Source: Prinia subflava (taxonomy: Eukaryota > Chordata > Aves > Passeriformes > Cisticolidae). From it: DNA of 64,000 nucleotides. Under the pieces are notes generated by a model. The model was not told the DNA's origin. It searched no databases and worked only from the letters and a program-made list of their open reading frames with translations. Positions 38,799 to 52,670 of this stretch are shown here, one piece after another. Position numbers and translations under genes: made by a program. The stretch is from NCBI RefSeq assembly GCF_021018805.1, contig NC_086248.1, positions 53,511,485 to 53,575,484 on the forward strand. Reading direction: 5' to 3'. Every line of letters starts with the position of its first letter. Within the stretch, counting starts at the first letter, position 1.

Positions 38799-41700
38799 TT
38801 TTAGCAGAACCCAGAATAAAGCAGCTTATTTACAGAGATCAAACAATGCTCCTGAAGGCTGTAATTAAAGAACTTGTTGCCTTTGAAAGAACCTTTTCTG
38901 GAATGTTACTTTGTTCAATAAAAAACACATTTATATCCTTTCATAAGCTCATCTCTAGTTTGACAATCTGTATTATCAATCACCATGATCAGATCAAAGC
39001 AAGCACCACAATTGGTTCAATATCTTTTCCTTCCATCTTTCCTAAAATGTTAAGCAGCCACACCACCATCCTCCCCAACATAAGCCCTTTATTTGATTTA
39101 TTTCTCATTATAGGCACAAGAAGAGCACTTTTGTATTAAAAACAGCAATATGAAATATAAATACAGTGAATGCCTGAGATGGAGGATGTCATTCTTCATG
39201 TCACGGCATCTGACAGTACCACTGAGATAAATATTTTATAACACAAGGTGAAACAATAAAATATCCCAGTAATATCTCAGTCCCTTTTTCTTCCCAGCAG
39301 CTTGGAGACCCATTGGGTGACTGCTCTTGAAAAGCTGATAGAGAGCTGATGGGAGGCACGGCTCACAATCAGGCGGGTGAGTAAACAGCAGTAATACATC
39401 ACCGGGACAGAGCTCCCTTTTGCCGAGTGCCTCTGGGCGGTTTAGCATTGAGGGAGAGGGAGAGCAATGCAAAGGAGACAAAAGACTTGACTAAGGTGGC
39501 ACAGAGGAATTATTCAGCGGGGGTGAACCTCAGGCCCAGGCTGGCTGACTCCCAGTCTCACAGCCAGTTGGCTACACGGTGCTGCTAAGCACTTCCAACT
39601 ATCCCCCTTTTTTTCCTTTTTTTTTTTTCACAAAGAGAAAGCTTTTTTTCCTAACAAAACCAAATTACTTTGGAGGCCAAACACTAGACATTGACTCCCT
39701 AGTCCCATGAGCTTGAATCCCTGAAGGAAAATATTCTCTCTTTCATCTCTCAGTAGCACTCACTGAATTCTTTGCAGCTGGCAGGCTGAGCAGCCTTTGA
39801 AAGAAGATCCAAAGAACCGGGAACCTGGCTGCTTAGCAGGGAGATGAAAGATCTCCCTACATCTCCTGAAAGAGTAGAACTTTGTCCCAATGTCCTTTTC
39901 CCAGTGCTCCTTTCTCCACTATTAAGTTGTCATCGGTTGCCCATATGGGTGCTGTCCTCGCTGTCAGAGGTGATTCTGTTTCAGGGGCTGGTGAAGCAGT
40001 TCTGCTTTCACAGAAAGGCTCCTTCCCCTGGTGCAGCCATTCAGCCAGAGTTACAATAACCCATTCTCCCCTACAACATAGCTCAGCTGAAATCACAGTT
40101 TTATTAAGGCTGCTGCAGCCTCTCAAAGTAATATGAAGGGCATAATGGATCTATAATTAGTGTCAATAAAAAAAAGGTATCATTCTTTATGGGCATTATT
40201 TGAGGGCTAGCCAATTGTTGGGAGTTTATGCTCTTTGGCAAGAAAAGACATCTATTTAAAAGTTTAAGGAGGAGAGTTTTGCTTAATCATTTTAATCATT
40301 TCATATTCTGATCAAGCAGAAAGGAAAACAATTTCTGATGGGGAGACATAAGGTGGCTTTTTTTTTTCCAGTCAAATACCTCTTGAGCACCAAAGATGCT
40401 CAGCAGCCTGCCAGATTTCCTCCACTAAACTCAAATAATACAATGTCTTGTAGGGAAGAGTCTGGAAATCATGCACAACAACAGGCAAAGAAGGAAGCAT
40501 GCCTCAACTTCTCTCTCTAACCCCAGGCTGTGAGAATGACTGCAAACAGGATAAAACACCTGTATGGCTTTTATCCACCCCTCCCTTCCTGGCCCCAGAA
40601 GATGCCCCCACTGAGAGCAAGGGAGCCCAGCTCCCCAGTGCCCACAAGGCGCTCCAGATGCCCGAGGATAGCAGTGGTCATGAAGGCGGTGTGAATTTGA
40701 GTGAAAGATCCTTTGTCAAGTGACAGAGCAACTTATTGGGCTTTCAAAAAACTCTTCTCTTTAAGCAACAAAAATCTTGATCAGTTTAGGACACAAATCT
40801 TCCAAAAGACTCTATGCAAAGATGCATCCTATCTAGATCATACCCACTTAGGCTGTGAAGCGTCTGATTTTTGCCACCATGAAACCATCAAAAAACAAAA
40901 GTCGTTAAGATTTATCTTTTGCCATATAAAGTCAAACTTTAAATGTCAAGTGCTTTAAGCCATTTCAGTCATAATGGACTTTCAAAAAAATTACTCCTGC
41001 AGTTTCTGATTTATTGCTTTCCTGATAAGTTTATGGCTTTTTTTTTTTTATAAATGTATTCTTCTGATTCTCATCTATCCAGAGGCTCACACACTGCATG
41101 TGGCAGCAGAGCTCTATGTGTGCTGCACTCAATGTAATGGAAAAAGCAAGTGAAACCACAGCTCCCAATGAAACACCTTTGACCTTTTATTTGGGTTTAT
41201 CCAAATGAGTCAGAATCACTACAGCAGTGAAGACAATGCCCAAACCTGATTTTGAACAGCATTAGTCACTGTTACAGCTGTTCATGACTTATTTAGTTTA
41301 ATTCATTTTCTTTACAGCATTAATTACTTTGAATTTAATATATTTATTTACGTATATGTTCAACAGAAAAACTACTTTTTGTTGGACAAGGCTTAGGAAG
41401 ACTGCTCAAACTGAGTTGCAGGATCAGAACTGGAAATATGTTTAAGCATCTTCCCCTACTGAGATCAGAGCATATTGCTCCTTGTGGCATTAGTGTGTGT
41501 CAAAGGGAGCTAACCAGAAAGAGTGGACCTGGATAAAGGCCATGTTCCTTCATGAACAGATCACCAGGCAATTGAAGAAAAAAGCTTTGTCACAAAAGCC
41601 CTGTAGAAACAGAAACAATGTGTGGTCGTGGGCTTGTGTATCGTGGGATATTTATCCCAGGATCTCCCTCCTATGCAATTTAACATAGTTGTCCCTTCAT

Positions 41701-44700
41701 CTTTCCAGAGCCTGAGTTTGTGAAAATTATCTTGGCACTTTTATAGGCTTTTTTATAGGCTCGTGGGAAGGGAACCAGAGTCCTTCCTGCTACAGACCTC
41801 CTGCTCCTGGAGGAGGAGTGCAATCCCTGAAGCCTAAGTGCAATGGCTACTGGGTAGCTCTCTGCTACAGGACACCAGAACATTGAGGGAGCTTCAGCAA
41901 GCCAGGACAAGGAGTTGACCCCTGTATTGAGACAAACCAGGAAATTTGGGTATCCTTCCTACTTCCTATCCATCCACAAGGAGGCCCAAAACTGAATGTC
42001 ACAGAAAGAAAATCCTCTCAAAGGAGATCCTCAAATCATCTTCACCCTTAATGCAAGCTACTCAAGGTCAGATTTTTCTCACTGTGTCTGGATGAGTCAT
42101 TCCATTGAGGGCAGCAGTATGAATAAAATTACCAATATCTGACCCATAAAATCAGGGTTTGTTCTCACATCCACTGAAGAACACTTTCTTGTTTAGAATA
42201 AAACAGGCATTTGAAGCAGCTTGAACAAAGGCAGGAGAGTTTCTGTGGTTTGTATTAATAGACAAAAATTTACCCGTATGCTCCAACTACTGACCACAAA
42301 AGAGAACCCAAATTATCTTTTACTCTGGCTGTACTTAAGGCTCTTGCTCCTGATTGCTCAAACAAGAGGAACAGAAACAACTATATTCAAAGGAAACCAC
42401 CCTTCCATGTTTTGATAGGTTTGGCTTCTCTGTTTTTAAAATACAAAGACGCAAATTAGCAAGTGAATGCACTGTAGCACAAGCTTCACCAATTTCATGT
42501 GCAGTTCTCCCTTGGCATGCACTCCACCAAGAATCCACCCAGTAAATGCAGAGAACATTTTTAATGATATTTTGCCTCTAAGAAATACAGCCCTAATTAT
42601 CTTCATCAAAGCTGTCTATGCTCGGCCTCTGTTTAAATTATTTGTTGCTTTTTGTAAGAAAAAATACCTTTATTAATCCTGAAGAGACAGTTTGCTGGTT
42701 TTACTCACATGTATTACAGACTGCATATCTTAGCCTTCATCACCTCATCGGCTTATCACACTTGACAAGGGAGCAGGATTTGTTCTCTCTGGGCTGGCTT
42801 AGAAACAGTAAAAAAATTCTACTTTACACGATCATTTTTGAACTGTTGAGAGAGATTTCTTGTCTAAATTAGGACTTGGGGCAGCTGAGATTGGATAGAT
42901 AAGGATTCCTTTTTGTGTTCAGTTTGCCTAACTACAGTAACAGGGTTGACAAGACCTTTTGAACTCTGTTGATGCTCAGCAGACCCCATCACTTCCCAGA
43001 AATGCTTGCAGCAATGCATGCTAGATAGATGCCATTTCCCAATCACTGAGGCAGAGAGAATGAAACCAAAACTGCAGAGGCAGGAAGCCAATGTGGATAT
43101 GCAGGAGGCAAGGGGAACCATGAGTCATGTTTTCTATAGTTAACCAAGACGAGTTTTGACACAGAACTATTCACCCAAAGGGTTTTGTTTGGCATTGCCT
43201 CTCATGCAGCTGTCAGAGACCACCAAGCATCTGCCCAGAGGAGGAATCCCAACCTGTCAATTCTAAGAATCTTTAGATCCCTTAGGTTTGGAAGGACATT
43301 AACCAAAGATGTACATGTGACTGCACAGTTGCCTCTTTCCAATATTTTCTCCCTGCACAAATCTGGCACTTTCCTGAACCCCAGAGACTGGAGTACCACA
43401 GCTGCAGCACTGCATACCCAGCCTGCAGAGGTGGAGGCCGCTGGCCTAGGGTTCCCTTCTCCTCAGAGAAGGAGCAGAGAGCTTCCTGATGTGCTTCACA
43501 GGTCTGTTGTAAAAGAGGGTGCATCCTGGAACTGCAATTTACACAACACACATGCTGTTTTCAAATAACTGAACTGCATAACACAGCTACAACTCTCCCC
43601 ACACTCTGGCAAGTCCTGATCCCTGAAGAAAAGGGGGAATACCACTATTGATTAATGTGTTTAGATGGAGCAAGAATGGGAAGACTGTGGGTAGGCTAAT
43701 GACAACAAACACCAACAGAAGAGGTGTCTTGAGCTGTTCTTCATTTTTCACAATTAAAGTTGGCAGTTTTTACTGTTCTGCCACTGGTTAAATTAAGCCT
43801 GCAAAAGATTAAATTCAATTACCCATAAAATAATTATATCAGTATTAAAACAGACATAATTTTCGCAACATAAAGATGAAAGCCCACACTTGCATGCTGT
43901 CTGTAAAAATCAGTGGTCAGACAGTACTTACCTCACTAAGTATCAATATTTACTAAAATGTTCAAAGAAAGATATTTGATCAATCAAATCAGTTCCCAAT
44001 GGAGTTTCAGCAATTTAATTTCTTAATAACATATTTTAATGAGCTATTAAATTGTCATGTACCTCAGTCTGCACTGTAGCTCCTTTGTAATCAGTGCTGA
44101 TTACCAAGTTATTTGTATCTGGCAGACTTGCTTTCTTTTTATAATCATCCTTCCTATTCCCTTCAGAGATTCAACAATACAGTCCAGTTTCTGAAGCAAG
44201 GACATTATAACTGCAGAGTCCAAAGCAACTGCCCTGAGAGACATCCCTGGCATTTGCAGCACTACCATCTCCTTTCACCTGTGTTTCTGTTTCCAAACCA
44301 AAGATGGCAATAATTTCTCTGCTTCTGTATGGACTTTCAAATATGATGATGAAAAGATTTTGGAAGAACTCAGGGCTGTTACTAACACCCCACATTTCTG
44401 ACTCTGCAAGGTGTCAGACAGTGGTAGGTGATGGTTGCAGGTCTCTGACCATGCAGCCCCACACAGCTGGAGCCAAAGTGGAATAGGAAATGGGAGTGTG
44501 AACAAGCTCCTCAAACCTTGACTATTCTGCCTAGAGGCAAACTGGTAAGGCTTTAACCATCCCCGAAGTCCAGGTGTAGCATGAAAATTAATGAGATCAT
44601 TCAAGGAAAACATTTTCCTCTTCTTCATGCCAGGAACAGAGAGGCAAACAGGAACAGAACTTCCTGAGAAAGGTGTCTAAATCATAGTATTCACTACCAA

Positions 44701-46828
44701 CAGCAAAAGTTCAATTACCTATAGCTTTTCTAGCTGAAAGTATTCCACATGGAAACAGGGTCTATAAAGTCATGTCCATGTGCAGTTTGGGGAACTACAG
44801 TTAAGTACATCTGATTCCATTAATATCAGCAAGAACATAATTTTTTTATAGGCCAGTAGAGAGACTAATGGTAGAATGAGTGCACACAGCATATGTTTTC
44901 TTCTTGCTCGCCACTGGGAACAGTAGCAGGCAGGCTTGGTCTGAAAGGAGAGACCTAGATTGTATTTGGTGTAGCAGGGATATAGAGGCAGAATGGATTC
45001 TTTCAGAGATGTTACCTTGCCAAAAGCAAGTAAATTCCCACTACTCCTTGAAGTTCAACTTTGCAGCTTCTAATAAAAATACCTCACCACATGGAAAACA
45101 TCCATCCTCACAAAGCATTACACTTTCCTTATGCTTCCAGAGGTACTGAAAATCTGTCAGGAGCTGTAAGGCTAGTTTGCAAGTCTTATTTGTAAAATCA
45201 TTAGACCTAAGTGCAGTGTGTGGAAAATGCTCCTTCCAAAAGAGTAAATGGAGAGTTTCATCCCCACAGTACGCCAGAGAAGAACAGTGAATCAATTACA
45301 TTGTGTTATCATCACATATCTTGCTGTAGCCTTCTTTGTTTGGCTGCTGCAGCTTTGATATGACAGCTCCAATGGATGTAGTAGACCATTATTTACTCTG
45401 TTAGCCATTCTATGTACCTGGCTAAGCTATGTTAAGAAATCTTGCTCTTTTTGGGGGGCAGGTTGTGAAGAGGGGAATACACATTAACATTGACGTATAT
45501 AAAAATTCTTCCTATTTTAAATTTTTATACAGGAAAATTAAATATCTCTGGTGATTGATCAGTCTCAAATGATCACATGTAATGCTTTAAAAACTGATCT
45601 TTTCCCTTACTATCTGCAGGTTGTGCTGAGAATTGTTATAGATTCCTACGAAATCCCATTCCACAAAACCATTTCGCTGACCAGGCTGACCTTGTAGCCA
45701 TTTGGGAGCTATTACAATCAGTGCACAAATGCTCAGATTTGGTCCCAGCAGCCACAGCAATAAGCCCATATTCCCTGCTGATAGACCTGCCATTACCCAC
45801 ACTGATTGCTGGTGTACTGCATGGGGTAAGAGAGATCCAAGAGGTTGTTGCAGGGGCAGAGGAATCTGCCTGAGGAAGGACTAAAGAGTGGTTGTCCTAA
45901 TGGAACTTGAAGTGCTCAAAGTGGCTCGTTCTCCTGTTTAGCAATATAACAGGAATTACTTCAGACTCTCTTTGAGGCACTAGTCCTGCAACAGAAAATG
46001 TAACATAAATCATAATGCAATCACAGAACAATGTGTTCACCCCAGCTGCCAGGTACAGAAGGAGGAAAATGTTCAGGAAAGATCTGACACAGACAGAGAG
46101 CTCAGGGAAAGTGGGAGAGAAAGGGAGGGAGAGAAAGGAAAGGAGGGCCTGGCCTGAGAAGACCTTTTGTAGCCCTAGATCCTGCAAACCTACCAGGCAC
46201 AAAGTGTCTTGAGCATCTCAATCTTCCTCTAAAACAAGGAAGAAGAGGAACGCACAGAAGCTTACTACAGGACATAAGTGTTTCTGTGTACTTGCAAATA
46301 TTTTTGGGATATGCTGGCTTGTGAGGGCAAGGAGCCAAGTAGAATATATCAGACTTGTTTGTTGTACAAACAAGAGGCTCATACACAGCTGTCAGTGCTG
46401 CAGCTGCTGTTCTGGTGGGACACCTATGAGAACAGCTGAGAAGCCACCAGGAGCAGAAGACAGGAAGAGGTAGTGCTGCTGAAGATCAAAAAACAATCAG
46501 AGCAGCACGAGGGCTGTCACTTTTTAATTCTAGTATTCTCAGGTCTCTAGAGCACATACCACCTCCTTCCAAAGCTAGTCAAGAGCTAACAGCCAACAGC
46601 CTTTTTCTTTCACATGTGAAGAATTGCTGCAGAATGGTCCATGGGCTAACTCACCAAGTGTTTTTCTCCTCATATGGAAGGGTTTAGACAGTAAATAGAA
46701 TCACAACCTGAAATACTCTGGCCACAAAGATGTACTGGTATAAGTTTTACCATCCATGAGCAGCAGGATGCAGACTGTAGGAACTCAAAAACCTGCAGAC
46801 ACCTGAGCTACCATCATTTTAGCATCTT

Positions 46829-46918
46829 GTGTGTGTATATATATATATATATATATACATACACACATCTCACAGTATTTTGTGTATATACATATGTATA
46901 CACATATATATGTATACG
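46829..46918. repeat. TG/TA/CA alternating purine-pyrimidine repeat
   Basis: GTGTGTGTA, then about 11 TA units, then ACATACACACA, followed by a second degenerate TATACATATGTATACACATATATATG stretch with self-complementary parts. It is an imperfect dinucleotide microsatellite able to adopt cruciform or Z-like forms. Confidence 0.9.
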
Positions 46919-48333
46919 TAAGCATACCTACATTTACAAATGCATACAACTTGTTTTCATATCACTTCTGCTTCCTAGCTGTGTGAAAAGAGATGAATAC
47001 ACCTCCAGCTTAAGGAGATGATCTTCCCTCTTGTAGTTTTAATTCTACCCTTCATCACTTAAGCTGTAATTTTCTTATCAAGAACCTATTTGTCACAGCT
47101 GCTGGACCTGTTTAAAAGAGAAAACTGGAAAAGGCCACATAGCAAAGTTCAGAAAACAGGGTTTTTTTTAAAGTTTCTGGTAATTCTGGCTAAGTTTATT
47201 TCCAAGAACACTTTTTCTATATATCAGTATTATTCATAGGTAGTTTCCAGAGCAGCCAGGATGGGCAATCAGGAGCACATGGACAGTACTCTACCATCAT
47301 AGATTCAGTATGTCCTTTCCCATTTCCTTTCTGCCCAAAGAGGCTGTTGTCATGGAGGGAAAAATCTCCCACTCTGGCCACAGCTATTGATTGCCAATCA
47401 GACTTTCCATGGCCACCTCTTCTCTCCTTCTATTATGGAGCAGCATGGAAATATTTAGATTAATGTAAAGATAAATGTTGTGGATCCTGAAGTGGGTGTT
47501 TGGTTGAAGCTGAAGCAGACTTCAGCTCATTTCAGGAAACCCTCTCTGTTTTATTAGCTGAGCCCAAATTTTTCCCTTTCAGTGCTATGGAGGTAGCTTT
47601 CTTTTTCTAGACTGATACATGGGCTTGATGTGACACCTTCACTATCACTGAACAAAGTCCATGCCCAAACCAAGAGCAGATTTTTCCCTCTTTACCACCT
47701 TTTGAGTGTGTTTTGTGCACAAGCAGAGGACTACTAGTATCATAAAAACAGATCTACAGCAGGAAAACCCAGTAAAATATTCCCCCTGTGTTGCTCCAGT
47801 CCAGCTTATGCCAACCCCTTTGCATTCTTGCACACTTGAAGTGCTCGCAAATACAGGACAGAATTTCAGGAAGACCTTATGGTCCTTCATGGTCACTTTC
47901 CAGGCTCCCTGGTTCTTTATTTCTGAGACAGAAGACACCTCTCCATGGCAGCCCCAGAAGTCCAAGATAAGTTAAATCAATTAACTTCTGTGAGGTGATT
48001 TGCGGTTGCTGGATTGATGGCTCTGTAAGTGTAAGTGCAAAGTAAATTCATGTCTTATTCCAGTACTCTTTCCAGGACATGAAGAAGACTAACTAGACTA
48101 ACTACAGTTTCTTTTTCACTGCCAATTAGAAGACTGAATGCACATGGCACCAATGACTCCCAAAGCCATTGATAAAACACATTCTTCAGCTGGTGGGAAA
48201 CTTCTAGGAGACACCTCCATGAACATCCTTCCTAAGCCTCCCCCACATTCCACATTCCACATTCCAGTCTGAAGGGGGACCTGATGTCAAATACAGGCTT
48301 GCAAAACCCTGCCAGAAAACACTCAATGCTCAC

Positions 48334-48424
48334 CTTGACAATAGATGCCTGACTGGATTTGGAGGATCCTGGGAAGGGCTCTGAGGTCCAGAGAATGAAT
48401 GAACTTGTCCAGGGTAGAGGCCAT
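48334..48424 (-). CDS. THEMIS: THEMIS coding exon 1 (start codon)
   Basis: First coding exon of THEMIS, a T-lineage adaptor that tunes T-cell receptor signalling during thymocyte selection, acting with GRB2 and the phosphatase SHP-1 in the cytosol and at the LAT signalling complex. Read on the minus strand it encodes 30 residues starting [15 protein letters not shown] and ending SGIYCQ, plus one base of the next codon. This closely follows the mammalian N-terminus in length and in the SLDLR.LPR.L.IQ.GIY pattern. The ATG at 48424-48422 sits in a strong Kozak context (A at -3, G at +4). The donor GTGAGC begins at 48333, giving intron phase 1, which matches exon 2. The frame closes three codons into the intron, so the exon is too short to show as a long open frame. 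Longer open frames overlapping it (48232-48687, 48330-48872) are out of frame with it. The 5'UTR extent is not determined. Confidence 0.93.
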
Positions 48425-48620
48425 GGTCCGCAGCACTGCAGCACGTGGGTTTGGCACTCAAAGGCCAGTGAAAAGCTCTCAAGGCAGCAGCACTCAGCCT
48501 GGTGCATACTGTGCTCGGGAGCTCGGCAGCAGCGGGGAGGAGTGGTGTGGGGAGGTACTTCTGCTTCCTTCCCTCTGTGGCTGCTTCCTCCCATGGGTGC
48601 AGCTGGAGTGGCGTGAGGCT
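48425..48620 (-). promoter_or_regulatory. Putative THEMIS 5'UTR/promoter-proximal region with RUNX and ETS motifs
   Basis: This is the segment immediately upstream of the start codon. It is more GC-rich than its surroundings and lacks an obvious TATA box. At 48574-48590 the plus strand reads TCTGTGGCTGCTTCCTC: a RUNX-type TGTGG core and an ETS-type CTTCCT core three bases apart, with another CTTCCTTCC at 48564-48572. RUNX1 and ETS1 drive many T-cell genes, so the pairing suits this gene. This is inference from short motifs; the transcription start is not known and part of this could be 5'UTR. Confidence 0.4.
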
Positions 48621-51600
48621 GCTGGTAGCCCTGTGAATGGTTCTGGCACCCACAGCCACCAAGGGTCTGTGCCAGGCTGGGAGACATGGGAGGTTGCTGG
48701 GGGTACTGAGTTCCAAAGGGGAAAGGAGGATCTGCTGCAAAACTCTGTCAGTGATAGTTATTGACCCTGTGAAAAGAAGATACTGAATATCAGCCCTGCC
48801 TAGAATGGGAAAAAACCACCATATCTGGGTGGGGTGTGGTTGGTTTGTTGGTTTTTTTCCCTCTTGGAACATAGCAAAGTAGTTTGGTGCTTGTTCTCTT
48901 CAAAACCAAAAATAGCCTTTGAAGAAAAGAAATTAAGCACTTTGCTGCCTTAAATATTTTATCTGGATTTAAGATATACAAATAGAGTCCAAAGTACTTC
49001 ATCACCTAAATGAACATATAAACACAATATTGTTCTGCAAAATAGTCAACATTTCCTTATGCCACCAATGATGCCTGGGAATTTGATTTAGAAGTGCTTC
49101 AGCTGGGAAGGAATTTTAAGAGACAGTATCAGGTGAAACTCAGACGGATGACAAACCCCCAGCACTGATCCCAGCTCTGCCATTCTGAGCTTGATCAAGC
49201 ACTTGTTTCAGGAGGACTCTTCTGAAGAACAAGGCCATGGCAAATTAACAGCAGACTCAGATGATGAACAAAACTGAAGTGACTGTGATTTCATGTTTGT
49301 TCACGTTGCTTTCCTGTCTCCCTGAGGGGTCAGGGAAAGTAGAAAGCATGACATTGTGACAAAACAGTAAGCAAGATAATCAACCATTTATTTTCAAAAA
49401 GCTTGCTAGCTTTATTTCCTCTAGATGTAATATTTTGCAAAAAAAACTTTAAAATTAAAACTCTCAAATTCTTAGAGTGAGTGCATTGGCTGTTGGAGTG
49501 CCAGGCTACATATAGAGTGTGAAAAGTTTGTTAATTTGGTCTTAACAAATATTTCTCCAGAGAATGTGAAATATGTTTTATAAGTGGGGAGTCTCCAGGT
49601 GGAGAACTCACTATTGCCAGTCATTAATGTTACAGGTGCTACAGGGAAGAGAAGTAACTGGACTTGGGATCTAGGAGTCACAGTTATTAGTAAAGGCCAA
49701 ACTAGAGAACATGCACAGGCAACAATTCGTCAACTATTTTAATGCAATATATTACTTATTCTCTCCTCCCAAGAAAACATATTTGAAATTACACAAATGT
49801 AATTGATTTGATAGAGAGCTGGGGAAACCCCATGCATTCGCTGGTAATCAAAAGACCCATATGGTAAAAAGCTGGTTCCTACAAGCACAAAGCAGTGAAA
49901 TGTGTGAGTGGTTTCAGTTATTTCAGCGGGACATCTTTGTATTTTTTAAGATTTTGTGTGCACTCTAGCAACTCAAAACCAGCTTTCTTGGTACCTGTTC
50001 CCATGACTGTCAGGTATTGTGCCAATGCCAGCAGCTAGGCTTTACCTGAACACATTGTTTTGATCAATGGATAAAGAGCCCCTAAGACCCTTTCAGTTCC
50101 AATTAAGTTCCTCAATTCACTTGATTTTGGCTCTTCCCTTTGGTAAGACTGCCAGGAACACCACCACAAAAGAGCATTTAACATGAATGACAAACACACG
50201 CAAATTAATAAATGTTTTCAAAATTGCTTGAATCGAACAAAGCAAATGCACAGACATGGATTTCACACAAAAAAATTCAGAACAAAACCTGGTTCATGAT
50301 GCTGAATCCAGCAACCCAACAGCATGGAGAAGGCAGCTGCAGCTCTGTGCTCCCATGGCCAACAAGTAGCATGAGTTTCCAATAGGCACAGACACAGATT
50401 TATATAACACCCATACACATAAATACCCTGCCAGACAGATAAATCAACCTATATAGAAAACCCAGCAAGCCCCAATGGCTTTATTCTGTTCCCCATTCTG
50501 GTTGATGTATTAATGGGAAATACACAAAAGCATTTATGCAGTGGTGATCCCTGCAGCAGCTGAAGTTAGGCACAGTCCACCCAGTGGCCTCTGATCCTGC
50601 TGTCACTGGGGTGTGCAAGCAGATCTGGAGGCCAAGAGCCTCTGTAATGTGCCTGGAAATACCCTGGAAATACCTCTGGTGTTCCTCTATCCACTGTTAT
50701 TCCTCTGTGCTTTTGGTGTGTGTGCAGAAACCAGCCTTTTATCTCACAACCTAGCAAAACCAACCATCTTAGCCTCAGTGAAGGAACTAGAAATGGACTT
50801 GTTTGAAATCACAGTTTAAATCAGGAATGCTACCCACTGGTCATATGCTAGAATTCCCAGATCTGCCAACACATAGACTGGTAAATGAGAATCCCTGACC
50901 TGTTCTTCCAAATGCTCTGCAGATTTTCCAGTTTGATGTGTAAGGCCAAAAGGCAGAGGAAAATAATTTGCTATCTCCAAACCATCCATGATCTCAGAGT
51001 GAGATATCATCATGGACTGCTGGTAATAAGAGACCCTTTGGGGAGGTTTTCATATGGCAGACTAAACTCTTAGGAGGATCTTGGCTGAGAAAAATTCCTT
51101 TTGTTTTGCTCAAGTTTCAATATTGAAGATTAGGACAAGCTGCTGAAAAAATATAGGTATACTGCACTGAGAGGAGGCAATATCTGACCTTGCTCTTCTC
51201 ATAGAGAAAGAATAGAATCTTACACCATCTAAGTTATGACATTCTTCACAAAGAGCCTGCCAGGATCTCAGTGTTATCTCTTCCCTGTGTGAACTTGCAG
51301 GTACAATCAGCTTGGCCACTCCATCTCTATTGCCAATGATGGGATGAAGGTCAAGTTGCACAGCCAAACCTGCAACAGCCAAAGTGACCATGAGTCCTCA
51401 TACAGCCCACTGAGCTGAAGGCTCCAGCTGCTCTGGAAGGTGCACACAAACAGGGACCCTTGTCTCCCAGGTGGAAAAGCCCTGCTTATTCCCCAAGAGG
51501 ATGGCCGAGGACCAGCTGTAGGGAAATGTGACTGAAAAATAGTGGTCAGCTAATCCAGAAGGAGGGACACACAGGCAAAATACAGAATTTTGAAAACTAT

Positions 51601-52067
51601 ATCCCGGAATATTTTCTACCTTGCTGATGTTTAATTATTGTTTTTAATTAATTATTTCCAGAAAGTCAGTAAAATGTTCCAAGTTTCCAAAAAAACCCAG
51701 TTCTAAGCCTGTGAAGGTTTGCAATATATTTTGTGCTCTGGCCATTTGTTAGATAAATGCGACCATTAGTTGAACTGGTTGAAGAGAAACTTTAAAACAA
51801 TCCGTAAATATGAAACCAGGCATTGTGTCTACAGGAGTATATGCACCATTTATTGAACTTAAAAACATAAGGGAAATGTATTTGATACAGCTGGCAGAAC
51901 AGTAATCCCAAAGAGGAAAATGTTTTAGGGAAAGTAAAAACAGTCAAGACCTGGGAGACGGGTGTGAATGAGGCTCATATGGAATGATTACACAATCTTT
52001 TGAATCAAATTCCAGATACTGCAGGAAATGTAATACTCTTGCGATTTTTTTTTTCAGTGTAAGGTTT

Positions 52068-52505
52068 TTATGGTTTAGGAACTATATTCTCCAATTTAGT
52101 ACTCCCACTAAAAAAGCATGTGATGCTTCCCCTCCTTTCCCTCCAACTGGAGGCACAAAATACAAATTTTACAGGCTGAGACAATAACAATATACTGGAA
52201 ACAGCAATGAGATAAGAAAATGAACAGTAACAACAAAATTAATAATAAAAGTACTGACAAGAGAGGGAGTGATTCACATGTAAAAATACTCACCACTGAG
52301 CTTGTGACAATAAACATTACCAGATGGCCCACCCTGCCATGATTTTTTGACCAGAAGGAACCCCTTCTCCTTGGGATCAGAGGTCCCTTTTCCCCTCCCC
52401 TGACAGTGATGTGAGGTGATATAGAATAACCTCAGTGTCCTAGCCATGGCTTTTACTGGGTACTGTAAAAAAAGGAACCCTGTCCTGGCTGAAACCAGGA
52501 AAAAG
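52068..52505 (-). mobile_element. Second solo LTR of an avian endogenous retrovirus, decayed
   Basis: On the minus strand the element begins CCTGGTTTCAGCCAGGACAGGG, a hallmark opening of bird ERV LTRs. It continues through GGTGAGTATTTTTACATGTG with AATCACTCCCTCTC, TCTTATCTCATTGCTG and TTTTGTGCCTCCAGTTGGAG, and ends with a CTAAACCATAAAAACC remnant of the usual TTAAACCA end. These blocks sit in the order expected of the family. No internal viral gene adjoins it. It differs from the LTR at 21314, so it is an independent insertion. It lies about 3.6 kb upstream of the THEMIS start codon, in the same orientation. Family assignment is from memory and the edges are approximate. Confidence 0.65.
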
Positions 52506-52574
52506 GTGGAAACTCCACCTGTCATTAAAAGTTGAGTCAGACTAAGCTGTAAGGAATCCTGCCTGACACAGGTG

Positions 52575-52670
52575 CATTGAGCTGTGAGATAATCTCCCAA
52601 GGGAACTGTGGACTCCCAGAGTGTTCAAGCCTTGACTAAATAAAAGATTCTATGATACCATGAAGAACAA
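52575..52670 (+). mobile_element. Probable CR1 3'-end remnant
   Basis: CTCCCAAGGGAACTGTGGAC followed by TCCCAGAGTGTTCAAG and then AAAGATTCTATGAT resembles the CR1 3' region (GCCCAGGGAGGTGGTGGA, GGTGTTCAAG, then terminal GATTCTATGAT repeats), with most of the intervening part deleted. It is short and diverged, so the call is tentative. Confidence 0.45.

Noticed and set aside
38717..39139. 140-codon plus-strand open frame
   Set aside because: Lies in THEMIS intron 1, begins in an A/C-rich tract, and has no domain or conservation signal I can recognise.
48330..48872. 180-codon minus-strand open frame upstream of and across THEMIS exon 1
   Set aside because: It is out of frame with the THEMIS start, has no recognisable domain, and reflects the GC-rich 5' region.
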